Program-made: the position numbers and the translations under genes
IMG/VR virus record: IMGVR_UViG_3300020455_000116
Location: 1 to 20,063 of that record
Origin: a virus
DNA length: 20,063 nucleotides
Strand: one strand, 5' to 3'
Notes under the pieces: model-generated
Told to the model about the DNA's origin: nothing
What the model saw: only the letters and a program-made list of their open reading frames with translations
Databases searched by the model: none
Part shown: one piece after another, positions 8,718 through 16,805 of the stretch
How positions within the stretch are numbered: position 1 is the stretch's first letter
How the letters are laid out: each line of letters opens with the position of its first letter

Positions 8718-10049
8718 TTAGCTATGGTTACCCTTTCTACCGAAGGAATCTCTTACTAAATTAAGTTTAGTAAAAGTAGCAGTCGAATCAAGATAATGTG
8801 CGAGGTCTGCTATAATATATAGACCTCCACTCTCTCGATTTAAATCATCATTCTTGACATCAACATCTACGGTAGGTGCATCTACAAATATAGCATCTCC
8901 TGCGTGTAATGAAAAGTCTCCAGGTATTGTAATCGTGACTTGAGAAGCGAATAGATTATTGTATCTCATAAAAGATTGATTAAGAATCTGCTGCACATTG
9001 AAATCAATATTTTTAGATTTGGTAAGTTGAGTTTCAGTATCACCTATCTGCATACCACCAACTCCTAATATTTGCAATGAAGTCACAGAGAAATCTCCCT
9101 TTGCTTTATCATTATTAAACTCTTCATTCAATACAGGCAACCTATCTCCTGCCATCTTATAATCATTCTCAAACATAAATGCACTAGGATTACCTACATT
9201 AAATTCAAAATTAAATGGATTGAAAGTAAGAACTCTACTAGTATAAGCACCAATCGCAAGTTTCTTCTGAACATTATTCAAATTATTTCTAGAATATTGA
9301 ACTGCTTTAACATCATACCCTGTAGGAATAGCATCTTGACCTGTACTCTCATTAAAGATAACAGATAACTTCTTATCCTGATTCAATAACCCATCAATAG
9401 ATTTAAAATTAAAACCCTCAAACGTTTCATATAAAAAATAACCAGCACTCTTACCTTCTTCCTGATTGGTTGCAGATACTCCTCTCTTAGACAACTCATT
9501 CATTATATAAAATGGTTTCTTATTCTTAGGGTTCTCATTAATTTCACCCACAGTCTCCTCAACATGAACATCTTTTTTAGTATTCAAATACTTCTCTTCT
9601 GTAAGAATTGTTTCTATGTGCTGAGATATACTACCATCCATTCTTGAATTAATTCTTACCTTCTCATTTAAAATATATTCTTTAGATACTAAATGCAGTT
9701 GAGTTAATGACTTTGTAGTTTCATCTAACAATGGAGTAACATCATTCACATACAATGAATTATCACCCTCAAACTTAAGAGTATTACCTTGATTATCAGA
9801 AAACTTTAAATGGAATACTTCAGAACCTGTAATAGGTACTTCATCCACAGCACCCTTTCCACCGTCAGTGCCCATAGTTCCTGCATCAATGAAGGTAAAA
9901 GAAGCTTGAACAGTATCCTGCAATATACTTTCATAATATTTTAAATTATAAGTACCATAAGCCAACTCCACCTCTTTTTGAGTAGAATTAGATATTACCA
10001 TTGCTGATTCGACTAAAGCAGGGGTAGATGAATTTACATAAATTGGCAT
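8718..10049 (-). CDS. 27: gp27-like baseplate hub protein
   Basis: This is the probable trimeric hub that joins the tail tube to the gp5 spike (the gpD-like fold of myophages). Three features support it: an N-terminal 'KEVELAYGTYNLKYYES' strand set recalling T4 gp27 (RFVELAATITTL); a C-terminal block with 'GDFSLHAGDAIFVDAP', then 'GGLYIIADLAHYL' and TFTKLNLVRD, matching the gp27 end pattern (NLTPGVKIIF, FYVDEVIHEL, THLYMF); and its position before gp5. It has 443 aa against 391 in T4. The ribosome-binding site is strong (AGGAGG, 9 nt before ATG) and lies in a 22-nt gap after the 785-aa gene. No sequence search was possible, so orthology rests on pattern and synteny. Confidence 0.72.
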   Translation of the reverse strand: MPIYVNSSTPALVESAMVISNSTQKEVELAYGTYNLKYYESILQDTVQASFTFIDAGTMGTDGGKGAVDEVPITGSEVFHLKFSDNQGNTLKFEGDNSLYVNDVTPLLDETTKSLTQLHLVSKEYILNEKVRINSRMDGSISQHIETILTEEKYLNTKKDVHVEETVGEINENPKNKKPFYIMNELSKRGVSATNQEEGKSAGYFLYETFEGFNFKSIDGLLNQDKKLSVIFNESTGQDAIPTGYDVKAVQYSRNNLNNVQKKLAIGAYTSRVLTFNPFNFEFNVGNPSAFMFENDYKMAGDRLPVLNEEFNNDKAKGDFSVTSLQILGVGGMQIGDTETQLTKSKNIDFNVQQILNQSFMRYNNLFASQVTITIPGDFSLHAGDAIFVDAPTVDVDVKNDDLNRESGGLYIIADLAHYLDSTATFTKLNLVRDSFGRKGNHS

Positions 10050-10071
10050 GATTATTTCCTCCTACTTATAT

Positions 10072-12429
10072 TTAATAACCTTGATATCTCTCAAATGATT
10101 GTCCATCATCTACAATCACCTGATTATTCACAACAGTCCCACCACTATTACCTCCAGAAAGAACAGGTGTTGTAGTATTCTTATTAATAATAATTACTTC
10201 AGTCTCAGATGAATTATTTTGTTCATACATGGCATAAGATCTAAGTACTTCATCATTATATTTGTTACCCATTTGCATACCCATCGTGGCAACCTGATAT
10301 TGCCTCTCAGTTAAAGGTTGACCAGGAATAAATCTTTCACCACCAATCTTCATATAGTTATCAGTATAAGAGTAATTAGTAGATGGTCTTTGTCGTCTTT
10401 GTCGTTCTCTACCCCACCTCTTATCTCCACCACCACTTATAGGATCAAATTGGAAGTTACCTGCACCTCTCTTATCAAAATCAGTGAGTCCCATCGTCAT
10501 CCAATCAGTTAAACCAGCAAGCATTCTAAATGGACCAAAACCTTTAGGACTTCCTGCAGGATTCTGTTTATCAAAATCAAACATACCTAATGTAGCAAAG
10601 TCTAATGCTCCACCAATACCTCTCTTAATTCCCATACCAGATTGCTTCTCTCCTCTCTTTGCTTGCTCATTACGAGAACCCCATGCCTTATCCTTACCAC
10701 CAAAGATAGGATTAACTTGGAAGTTACCTGCACCTCTCTTATCAAAATCAGTTAGACCTAGTGTAGCATAATCAGCTAGTCCTCCTGCAATTCTACGAAC
10801 ACCAAAATCCTTTGGTGCTCCCTTACGATTTCTTTGATCAAAATCAAACATACCTAAGGTCATAAAATCAGCAGCACCTGTGATACCTCTCATCAATCCT
10901 TGAGGTTTATTAAGTTCACTTGTTATATCCTCTCCTTCAGAAGTCATCCTTAATATACTATGAACTTTTTCTCCAGATTTTTTACCCTGAAGAAGATCCT
11001 GAGTTGCTACTAAATCAGGTGTACTTAAAAGTATTGTTCCTTTCTTGGCAGGTACTTGCTGACTCTTTGTTTTACCATCCTTAGTATAACCCATCGCATC
11101 TGTTCCTTCCTTACCATAGATGCTTCCAAATGCACCCTTGTCCTTAGCAAATAAACCAAGGGTGAATGCATTTACAATCTCTCTAAACTGTTCTCTAATT
11201 CTTGCATCAAACTTACCAAGATTTTCTCTTTGTTTTTTCTTACCTGCTTCATCAAGGAAAGGATATCTTACTAACTCTACCAAGTATCTAAACGGTGCTC
11301 CAATAATATCTAAAGTAGTACCAATAATTCCTACAACAAAATTAAATCCCTTAATAATCTGAAGAATTCCCCAATCTACTGCCTTTCTTGGGTCTGTCCA
11401 CCACTTTTCTTTATACCTTTTAAACCATGCCTCTTCTGCTTCCTGACCTTTCTTCTTAATCTGGAATGCACCTTCACCAAGACCAGATGCAAGGAGTCCA
11501 GCACCTGCAACGATACCCACAGTCGCTGCTGTTCCTATACCTCCCGCCGTTGCTGCTGCACCTCCTGTTGTTGCTGCACCTCCTCCTCCTGCTACTGTTG
11601 CTAATGCTGAACCTCCCTTTAGAAACGCAATCAACTTTGTAATCATACCTACTCCACCAAGAGCAGCAAACACCAACCCTACACTACCAATAAGGTTTAT
11701 CACATTCTTCAAAGTATTCAAGAAAGAATCAAATACTTCTAAACCTTTCTCACCAAATACATTTTTTACCAATCCTCGCATTCCCTCTATCAAACTATAG
11801 GCAGCATCAACTATAGTAGCTACAAAATTAAGAACCCATCCAGCAATATTAATAGCAATATCAACAACCTTAGCAAGAACTTTGACAATTTTCATTAAAG
11901 GTCCAGATGCATCCATTAACTGACCTAGAAAAGCAGACAAGAACATAGACATCAAAAAGTTTTTTAATTTATCAAAGAAACTTGTAACTTGTTTTTTTCC
12001 AGGTAACTCAAACTTACTCTTTTTCTTTTCTGGTTTCTCTGCTTCATCCTCTGCCTTTGCTCTCTTTGCATCCTCCAATTGTTTTTTCTCATCTTCTCTT
12101 ACCTTTTCTCTATAGATGTAACTATTACTCAATAATTTTTCTACAGATATTAGATTAGTTTTAATACGAATTGCAACCTCTTCAACATCATCACCCGAAC
12201 TAGCAGATGTATCATTAACTATTGCAGCAGCAGGAGCAGTAGGAATTAATGAAGTGCTAGGACGTACCTTTACTTCTTGTGCTTCTACATCTACCGTTTG
12301 TTCAGAAGCAGGTTTCTCAGGTGCATTCTTCCCACCCTTTCTTTTAAAGATGCTCTTTGCCATACGAGCACCACCACCAACTGCTCTAGCAGTACCCATT
12401 AATCCTTTTCCTAATGCTGCCCAAGCCAT
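10072..12429 (-). CDS. Tape-measure-like tail protein, second of a tandem pair (785 aa)
   Basis: This is a large virion protein, probably inside the tail tube or part of the hub/tape-measure complex (the role of T4 gp29). Residues 1-60 are basic and Ala/Gly-rich. Residues ~85-140 form a charged, coiled-coil-like helix. Residues ~150-215 and 240-320 are hydrophobic helices with an Ala/Gly-rich run. Residues ~514-692 hold two 89-residue repeats, each made of two half-units with the core [GL].DFxTLG(M/L)(F/T)DFDxR. The C-terminus is Asn/Thr/Gly-rich (NKNTTTP...GGTVVNNQ), as is common in tape measures. It starts 1 nt after the 831-aa gene stop. The segment around residue 155 (FLMSMFLSAFLGQLM) resembles the equivalent part of the upstream gene, suggesting paralogy. 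Confidence 0.7.
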   Translation of the reverse strand: MAWAALGKGLMGTARAVGGGARMAKSIFKRKGGKNAPEKPASEQTVDVEAQEVKVRPSTSLIPTAPAAAIVNDTSASSGDDVEEVAIRIKTNLISVEKLLSNSYIYREKVREDEKKQLEDAKRAKAEDEAEKPEKKKSKFELPGKKQVTSFFDKLKNFLMSMFLSAFLGQLMDASGPLMKIVKVLAKVVDIAINIAGWVLNFVATIVDAAYSLIEGMRGLVKNVFGEKGLEVFDSFLNTLKNVINLIGSVGLVFAALGGVGMITKLIAFLKGGSALATVAGGGGAATTGGAAATAGGIGTAATVGIVAGAGLLASGLGEGAFQIKKKGQEAEEAWFKRYKEKWWTDPRKAVDWGILQIIKGFNFVVGIIGTTLDIIGAPFRYLVELVRYPFLDEAGKKKQRENLGKFDARIREQFREIVNAFTLGLFAKDKGAFGSIYGKEGTDAMGYTKDGKTKSQQVPAKKGTILLSTPDLVATQDLLQGKKSGEKVHSILRMTSEGEDITSELNKPQGLMRGITGAADFMTLGMFDFDQRNRKGAPKDFGVRRIAGGLADYATLGLTDFDKRGAGNFQVNPIFGGKDKAWGSRNEQAKRGEKQSGMGIKRGIGGALDFATLGMFDFDKQNPAGSPKGFGPFRMLAGLTDWMTMGLTDFDKRGAGNFQFDPISGGGDKRWGRERQRRQRPSTNYSYTDNYMKIGGERFIPGQPLTERQYQVATMGMQMGNKYNDEVLRSYAMYEQNNSSETEVIIINKNTTTPVLSGGNSGGTVVNNQVIVDDGQSFERYQGY
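10357..10890 (-). repeat. Two tandem 89-residue repeats (four half-repeats) in the 785-aa protein
   Basis: The period is 267 bp. A 36-bp stretch at 10450-10485 is identical to 10717-10752 and encodes the TDFDKRGAGNFQ core. Each unit contains two related half-units, 'TLGMFDFD' and 'TLGLTDFDKRG' types, so the motif appears four times. The outer boundaries are approximate. Confidence 0.8.
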
Positions 12430-12430
12430 A

Positions 12431-14926
12431 TTATACCATTATCCCCAATGTTTTTATCTTATCCCTCGACCTCATCATAGTTGCACTAAAATCAGGAACC
12501 TCCGAAGGAGCCTCATCTTGATTAAGATTGATAGGATTATTATTCCCATCCATCTTCAATGAGGTAATCTTTGCTGCTACACTTGAATTAGATGAAGATG
12601 GAGGAGGAGATATATTAGGTGATTTTGGTACAGAATTAACTTGTTTATTTTTAAAATCCAATCCTGAAGCAACCATACCTCCATTTTGGAATGCTTGAAC
12701 CAAACCACCAGTGCTGAAGTTAGATACAGAATTAGAAGAAACTAAACCACCACCAGCAAATCCTTGAACAAGACCACCACCATTCATTTTAGCACTAGCA
12801 GATATATCAGCACCTAAATTATCCAGTTCAGCCTGATTCTTAATATCTAATAATGCTTTTGCATGTGGGTTTGCTGCAAAAAACTTCTGCTTTTCTTCTT
12901 CTGTTATTAGACTCATTCCTCCAGAAAAAATGGTTTTACCATCAACTGTTTTTGATTTTGATGTGGTCTTAAGACCCGTATTAAAATCAAAATTAGTATT
13001 TGATGTTTCTTTTGTTCTTGGACCTGGACCTACAGCCTTTGTAAGTTCCACACCTGGAGCATAAGTTAGATTAGTTAAAGGTTCCAAACCCTGCAATACT
13101 CTTTCTTCATTAACATACTTAAGCATATATGCTTCTTGTTGTTGTCTTTCTTTTGGATCAGTTACGACACCTGTTGCTTTACCACCACCCTTATATCTTC
13201 CCATTGTTGGTTTATTAGTTCCACCAGCAGCAGCATTCATACCTTCTAGTGCCTTAACACCATACTGTTGCACAGCACCCTTAGACATAACAAACTCACC
13301 AGGAGTTAGCATTGCAGGAACTGTATCCTTATTACCAGAACCAGGAACTGTTCCACCTTTATTCATACCTCTTACTTTTCTCTCTACATTATCACCAATC
13401 TCTCCACCTGCTGCACTACCTGCCATACCTAATGCAATATCAGCAACAGGACTTACAGGTGAGTCAGCAAAGAAACCAACAACACCACCAGCTAATCCAC
13501 CTACAGCACTACCAATACCTCTACCTATTCCTGAGGTCTCTTTCTTCCCACTCTCTGCTGCAGCATTCATTCCTTCAAGAGTATCTGTACCATACTTCTC
13601 CGTTGCTCCTTTAGTCACGACAAACTCACCAGGAGTTAGCATTGCAGGAACAGTATCTGTATTACCAGAACCAGGAACAACACCACCTTTATTCATCTCA
13701 ACGGTTTTCTCTTTTTTTACATTATTTTTTCTATCTTTAGCAGATCTAGATGGATCATTTTTATTATCTTTGAATTTATTGTGAAGATACATCCCACCAC
13801 CTACAACCGCAGCAGTCCCTAGAACTGCTAACCCTATCGGAGATGCTAAGAATGCTGCCAATGCTGGTATGAATCCCATCAATACAGGAATGAATCCTGT
13901 AATTGCTGCTACTGTTCCTGTGATTAATGATCCTATACCAGTACCAAATAACAAAAATCCAGTCAACAATATTGGCCAAAAATCACTAACAAATTTAAAT
14001 ATAGATTTTACTTTTTTCTGATTCTTTGGATTCTGAAACCAATTAAAAAGTTTTCCAACAATTGCAGAGAACAATAATGTCTTTAGAAAACCCCATACTC
14101 TTTCCCATAAACTTTTGACAGGTGCTATTACTTTCTCACCCATCTTTTTCATTCCTTCAAATACTCTCGACTCCATCTTCTTTTCTTTACCAGATCTCGC
14201 AGCATCCTGTTTTTCTTTAGCAGCATCTTGTGCAGCATCTCTATCTCCCTGCTGCTGTCCTTGTAAAAGATTCTTAATTGATTCAGTAGTTCCTGCAATA
14301 GAAGTAAGAATATTTTTTAAAGCATCTCCAAATGGTGATTGCTTTTGTTCATCTTCGGGGGGAAGTACTTCAGGAGTAATAGCATCAGATGTTACATCAG
14401 GTTTAGATTCTCCAAAGAACTCACTAATATCTGGATTCTGTGATTTATCAGGTCGAATATTTTCTAATGATTCTTGTGATGTTCCTTTCTTAAATGCTTC
14501 ACCAGTTATCTTTGTTTTCTTTAAATTTAATTTCTTCTTAGTTGCTACAGCCTTATCTACTGCATTAAATTTTGATTCTTCTGCAGCAAACTCCTTCTCT
14601 GCTTCTGTCATTGGAACTGAAGCATTATATTCTGCTACTTCTTCTGGTGTTGCCTGATGAATATTTTCTAATATCTCATCTATACCTTCCTTTGCTTGCT
14701 CCTCTTCTGCCTGTTCTAATTCTAATACATTAACCCTTTTCTCAAGTCCAAGAACTCTCACCAAAGTTTTCCTCTGCATTGCAAAGGACTTACTTAATGT
14801 CTTATGAATCTGAGCAACTTCAATACCTAATCCTTTCTCAATCCCCTCAACATTAGACGCTAGCTTATAATGAGGATCAAATCTCCCTCTTAAATCCCCT
14901 ATTATATTTTTATTGTTACTAGGCAT
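12431..14926 (-). CDS. Tape-measure-like tail protein, first of a tandem pair (831 aa)
   Basis: This is a probable tail tape measure or hub-core protein, equivalent in role to T4 gp29. Residues ~25-95 are coiled-coil-like and acidic. Residues ~215-285 are Gln/Lys-rich and charged. Residues ~285-395 are hydrophobic helices (FLKTLLFSAIVGKLF, then 'LLTGFLLFGTGIGSLITG'). Two copies of a GGxVPGSGNxDTVPAMLTPGEFV motif follow at ~411-455 and ~521-565; this motif recurs in tailed-phage tape measures. A Gly-rich C-terminal part has GGGLVQGFAGGGLV-type repeats. The start overlaps the gp51 stop by 8 nt (ATGCCTAG), with no obvious Shine-Dalgarno, so translation is probably coupled. It follows gp26/gp51 as tape measures follow their chaperones in other phages. 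Confidence 0.75.
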   Translation of the reverse strand: MPSNNKNIIGDLRGRFDPHYKLASNVEGIEKGLGIEVAQIHKTLSKSFAMQRKTLVRVLGLEKRVNVLELEQAEEEQAKEGIDEILENIHQATPEEVAEYNASVPMTEAEKEFAAEESKFNAVDKAVATKKKLNLKKTKITGEAFKKGTSQESLENIRPDKSQNPDISEFFGESKPDVTSDAITPEVLPPEDEQKQSPFGDALKNILTSIAGTTESIKNLLQGQQQGDRDAAQDAAKEKQDAARSGKEKKMESRVFEGMKKMGEKVIAPVKSLWERVWGFLKTLLFSAIVGKLFNWFQNPKNQKKVKSIFKFVSDFWPILLTGFLLFGTGIGSLITGTVAAITGFIPVLMGFIPALAAFLASPIGLAVLGTAAVVGGGMYLHNKFKDNKNDPSRSAKDRKNNVKKEKTVEMNKGGVVPGSGNTDTVPAMLTPGEFVVTKGATEKYGTDTLEGMNAAAESGKKETSGIGRGIGSAVGGLAGGVVGFFADSPVSPVADIALGMAGSAAGGEIGDNVERKVRGMNKGGTVPGSGNKDTVPAMLTPGEFVMSKGAVQQYGVKALEGMNAAAGGTNKPTMGRYKGGGKATGVVTDPKERQQQEAYMLKYVNEERVLQGLEPLTNLTYAPGVELTKAVGPGPRTKETSNTNFDFNTGLKTTSKSKTVDGKTIFSGGMSLITEEEKQKFFAANPHAKALLDIKNQAELDNLGADISASAKMNGGGLVQGFAGGGLVSSNSVSNFSTGGLVQAFQNGGMVASGLDFKNKQVNSVPKSPNISPPPSSSNSSVAAKITSLKMDGNNNPINLNQDEAPSEVPDFSATMMRSRDKIKTLGIMV
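13231..13696 (-). repeat. Duplicated GGxVPGSGN...LTPGEFV element (copies at 13231-13366 and 13561-13696)
   Basis: Two 136-bp copies lie 330 bp apart, in frame, within the 831-aa tape-measure-like gene. They encode residues ~411-455 and ~521-565. The block encoding PAMLTPGEFV is identical over about 30 bp; the flanks have diverged. Between the copies lies a Gly/Ala-rich hydrophobic segment. Confidence 0.85.
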
Positions 14927-15101
14927 TCGATTGTTGTTGTTTACGTTTTAATTCTTCTTCTTCGAGATGTTGTTGAAGAAGACCTACATAAATGTCCCGT
15001 TCCCAAGGAATCAGATTTTCAATCTCTGTTAAGCTATATTTATGGTACTGCATCAACGCAAAATTTAACCTGAAGTAATTCTCCAAGTTCATATGCGACA
15101 T
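14919..15101 (-). CDS. 51: gp51-like tail/baseplate hub assembly protein (possible frameshift extension of gp26)
   Basis: This 60-residue, mostly helical protein contains PWERDIYVGLL and a charged Glu/Lys/Gln-rich end. That matches the short proteins annotated as gp51 (baseplate hub assembly catalyst) in T4-like cyanophages, although T4 gp51 itself is longer. It follows gp26 as in T4. The ATG at 15101 lies 2 nt after the gp26 stop, in the -1 frame, with GGGTAGG just upstream; a second ATG occurs at codon 4. The -1 frame is open from the slippery T-TTT-TTC at the end of gp26 (CGG GTA GGC ATG), so a 301-residue gp26-gp51 fusion could form. It could act alone, as a fusion, or both. Confidence 0.7.
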   Translation of the reverse strand: MSHMNLENYFRLNFALMQYHKYSLTEIENLIPWERDIYVGLLQQHLEEEELKRKQQQSNA

Positions 15102-15103
15102 GC

Positions 15104-15823
15104 CTACCCGAAAAAAGATGCTAAACCCTCAAGCACAACATCACTTTCAACCTTCGTCTTAGGATTCTTAACTTTAATAGTATGAGATAATTTAGGCATA
15201 GTCTCAAAGAAATGTTCAATTTCCTTAAACTGTGATGAATTCATAGAGTCAAGGAACTCTTTCACTTCCTTCTTAGTACAATCAGCAGTAGACCATACCT
15301 CCTCTTCAGTATAAATTTTATCAATACATGATGCAATCAAATCAAAAGACTGATCCATCTGATTTCCTTCATTAAAATCAAAATTATTTTTAATGAATTG
15401 GTCGAGTGATGGATACTTCATCTCCATCATAATACTATCATCAATTTTAATTTGATTAGTATGGTCATCAACCTTCTGAATTTGTATATCATCTAAGTCA
15501 ATAACAACAGGAACTTCTGTTACTTTATCATCAGGACATACAATATTAACTTCCAACTCTTCTCCAACAGACTTACCCCTAATATTGAGGAACAAAAATT
15601 CAATGTCAAATGTGGGAAGAGTCTCTACTTTTATTCCCTTTGTACTAACACAACTTTTAATTACAGTTTTAATTGCGGTAGTAATTTGTTTGTTATCTTC
15701 ACTCTCCAATGCAAGAACTAAAAGTTTTTCTTCTTTAACAAGGAAAGGTCTATAATTAATTTCTTTTCCTGTTGATGGTAACTCAAGACTATAAGTTGGC
15801 GTAGCAATCTTTGGTAATGGCAT
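15104..15823 (-). CDS. 26: gp26 baseplate hub / tail assembly chaperone-like protein
   Basis: This matches the T4 gp26 family of hub-assembly proteins (239 aa here, 208 in T4). The N-terminus 'LPSTGKEINYRPFLVKEEK', followed by a helical 'LALESEDNKQITTAIKTVI' stretch and TLPTFDIEFLFLNIRGKSVG, is the characteristic pattern. A cysteine-containing beta segment (NIVCPDD) follows. The start ATG at 15823 has AGGA 6 nt upstream and a perfect late promoter 28 nt upstream. The last codons are GCA TCT TTT TTC GGG TAG, which include a slippery heptamer. Immediately downstream lies gp51, then the tape-measure-like genes, the order seen for tail assembly chaperones in many phages. Confidence 0.85.
   Translation of the reverse strand: MPLPKIATPTYSLELPSTGKEINYRPFLVKEEKLLVLALESEDNKQITTAIKTVIKSCVSTKGIKVETLPTFDIEFLFLNIRGKSVGEELEVNIVCPDDKVTEVPVVIDLDDIQIQKVDDHTNQIKIDDSIMMEMKYPSLDQFIKNNFDFNEGNQMDQSFDLIASCIDKIYTEEEVWSTADCTKKEVKEFLDSMNSSQFKEIEHFFETMPKLSHTIKVKNPKTKVESDVVLEGLASFFG
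15110..15130 (-). promoter_or_regulatory. Candidate programmed -1 ribosomal frameshift signal (gp26 to gp51)
   Basis: On the minus strand the heptamer T TTT TTC (15116-15110) is in phase with the gp26 codons TTT and TTC, fitting X XXY YYZ. A Shine-Dalgarno-like GAGGG (15130-15126) lies 9 nt upstream, close to the spacing of the stimulator in E. coli dnaX. After slippage the frame reads CGG GTA GGC ATG into gp51. The gp26 zero-frame stop is 3 nt beyond the heptamer. No strong downstream hairpin is obvious. Confidence 0.6.
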
Positions 15824-15850
15824 AATATCCTAATACAATTCAGTGTACTT

Positions 15851-15858
15851 TATTTATA
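15851..15858 (-). promoter_or_regulatory. T4-type late promoter upstream of gp26
   Basis: The minus strand reads TATAAATA, an exact match to the T4 late -10 consensus. It is 2 nt past the gp54 stop and 28 nt before the gp26 ATG. It is flanked by a 6-bp inverted repeat (15842-15847 AGTGTA with 15857-15862 TACACT). It probably drives gp26-gp51-tape-measure-gp27-gp5 with the gp55/gp33-type late machinery. Confidence 0.75.
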
Positions 15859-15860
15859 CA

Positions 15861-16796
15861 CTATTTTGTACCGATTGTCCTAATCCATCTCATAGTATCA
15901 CTAACCCATCTAGCACCACCTCTAATCTTATTCACAGACTCCTCACCAAACACAAAACTAGTAAGAGTACTTAGACTATTAAGTGCTGCTTGACTAACTG
16001 CACCATGAATATTTGCACCCTTAATAGTATTCCAAGCATCTCCAAATCTACCTTGCAATATATTACCTAGAACACCAGCTACAACACCAGTTGGATCTTC
16101 ATTAATCTGTTTGAACCATCCTTTATTCATTACATATCTTATATAACTAAACTCTACTGTAACCTTTAATAAATCAGAACCCTCATAAGAGACAGGCATT
16201 GAATTTATAGCAACAGGAAATGACCTAACAAATTCATATTCCAAGTATCCACCACCAATATTAGCTTCAGATTGAGTAAAATCTCTTTCAAATTTTCTAA
16301 CTTTCAATCCCTGATCTGCAATATAATCATCAGGATATCTCATTCTATAAAAATAATCGGGACTTATAGTATCATTACGCTCGTCTGCTGTTGCTACACC
16401 AGAAGCATAATCCATCCAGCATTCAAAAATTCTAATCGGAATATAATTCTCTGCAGGTACATAAAATTCTAAAGATAATCTAGGATCATACATCCTTCTA
16501 TGAGCATGAAACTCAGTCACACCTGTACGATCATTCTTAACCTCTGAAGTATTCAACTGAGAACCTGGAAGTTCTGCATTACTACATGATAAAAGTAAAT
16601 TCCATTCCCTATTCTTATTCAAAAAGATTCCTGCTGCATTCATAGCCTGAATAGGAATTTTATGCAATGGTATATAAACTTCAAATTGAGAAGTTAAAGA
16701 AGGTCTAAGCAGGTTCGCCTTAACATCTGCCACATTTCTAACTTGTGGAGTTGCTTGAGTAATATTAGTAGATGCTGTTCTAGAAGATGAAGTCAT
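15861..16796 (-). CDS. 54: gp54-like baseplate tail tube initiator
   Basis: The 311-residue length is close to T4 gp54 (320 aa), which binds the gp48 cap and starts tail-tube polymerisation. Visible pattern: a Ser/Thr-rich N-terminus; then 'LTSQFEVYIPL' and 'NLLLSCSNAELPGSQLNTSE', followed by 'RLSLEFYVPAENYIPIRIF', 'YFYRMRYPDDYIA', 'YLEYEFVRSFPVAINSMPVSY' and 'LLKVTVEFSYIRYVMNK'. This beta-strand order is typical of tube-fold proteins, in which a length-determining loop and a closing 'V.FSY.R' strand recur. The C-terminus (residues ~230-311) is helical. It is the first gene of the leftward operon, starting in the divergent region; a TAAGGT sits about 18 nt before ATG. Another tube-fold protein is possible, but synteny with hub genes favours gp54. 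Confidence 0.75.
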   Translation of the reverse strand: MTSSSRTASTNITQATPQVRNVADVKANLLRPSLTSQFEVYIPLHKIPIQAMNAAGIFLNKNREWNLLLSCSNAELPGSQLNTSEVKNDRTGVTEFHAHRRMYDPRLSLEFYVPAENYIPIRIFECWMDYASGVATADERNDTISPDYFYRMRYPDDYIADQGLKVRKFERDFTQSEANIGGGYLEYEFVRSFPVAINSMPVSYEGSDLLKVTVEFSYIRYVMNKGWFKQINEDPTGVVAGVLGNILQGRFGDAWNTIKGANIHGAVSQAALNSLSTLTSFVFGEESVNKIRGGARWVSDTMRWIRTIGTK

Positions 16797-16797
16797 T

Positions 16798-16805
16798 TAT
16801 AAATA
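16798..16805 (+). promoter_or_regulatory. T4-type late promoter for the gp4-gp48-gp53 operon
   Basis: TATAAATA is a perfect late-promoter match, 30 nt before the gp4 ATG at 16836. It lies in the 39-bp divergent region and is part of the palindrome ATTTATAAAT (16795-16804), which overlaps the gp54 start codon. No equally clear promoter is seen for gp54 on the other strand. Confidence 0.75.

Noticed and set aside
12980-13185. CAP/SCP-like domain in the 831-aa protein (YVNEERVLQGLEPLTNLTYA)
   Set aside because: The segment resembles the N-R-GL-PL start of CAP domains, but the conserved His/Glu/Cys positions do not follow. Treated as chance or very remote similarity.
14115-14657. 180-residue open frame on the plus strand
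   Set aside because: It lies entirely opposite the 831-aa tape-measure-like gene, has low-complexity Ser/Ala/Phe content and no ribosome-binding site in a sensible place. It is the shadow of a strongly biased coding strand.
15037-15044. CATAAATA (minus strand) inside gp51 as a late promoter for the 831-aa gene
   Set aside because: It is a 7/8 match in AT-rich coding sequence, over 100 nt from the start. Such matches are expected by chance, unlike the intergenic ones.
16795-16804. TATAAATG on the minus strand as a late promoter for gp54
   Set aside because: It includes the gp54 ATG itself; transcription would start downstream of the start codon.
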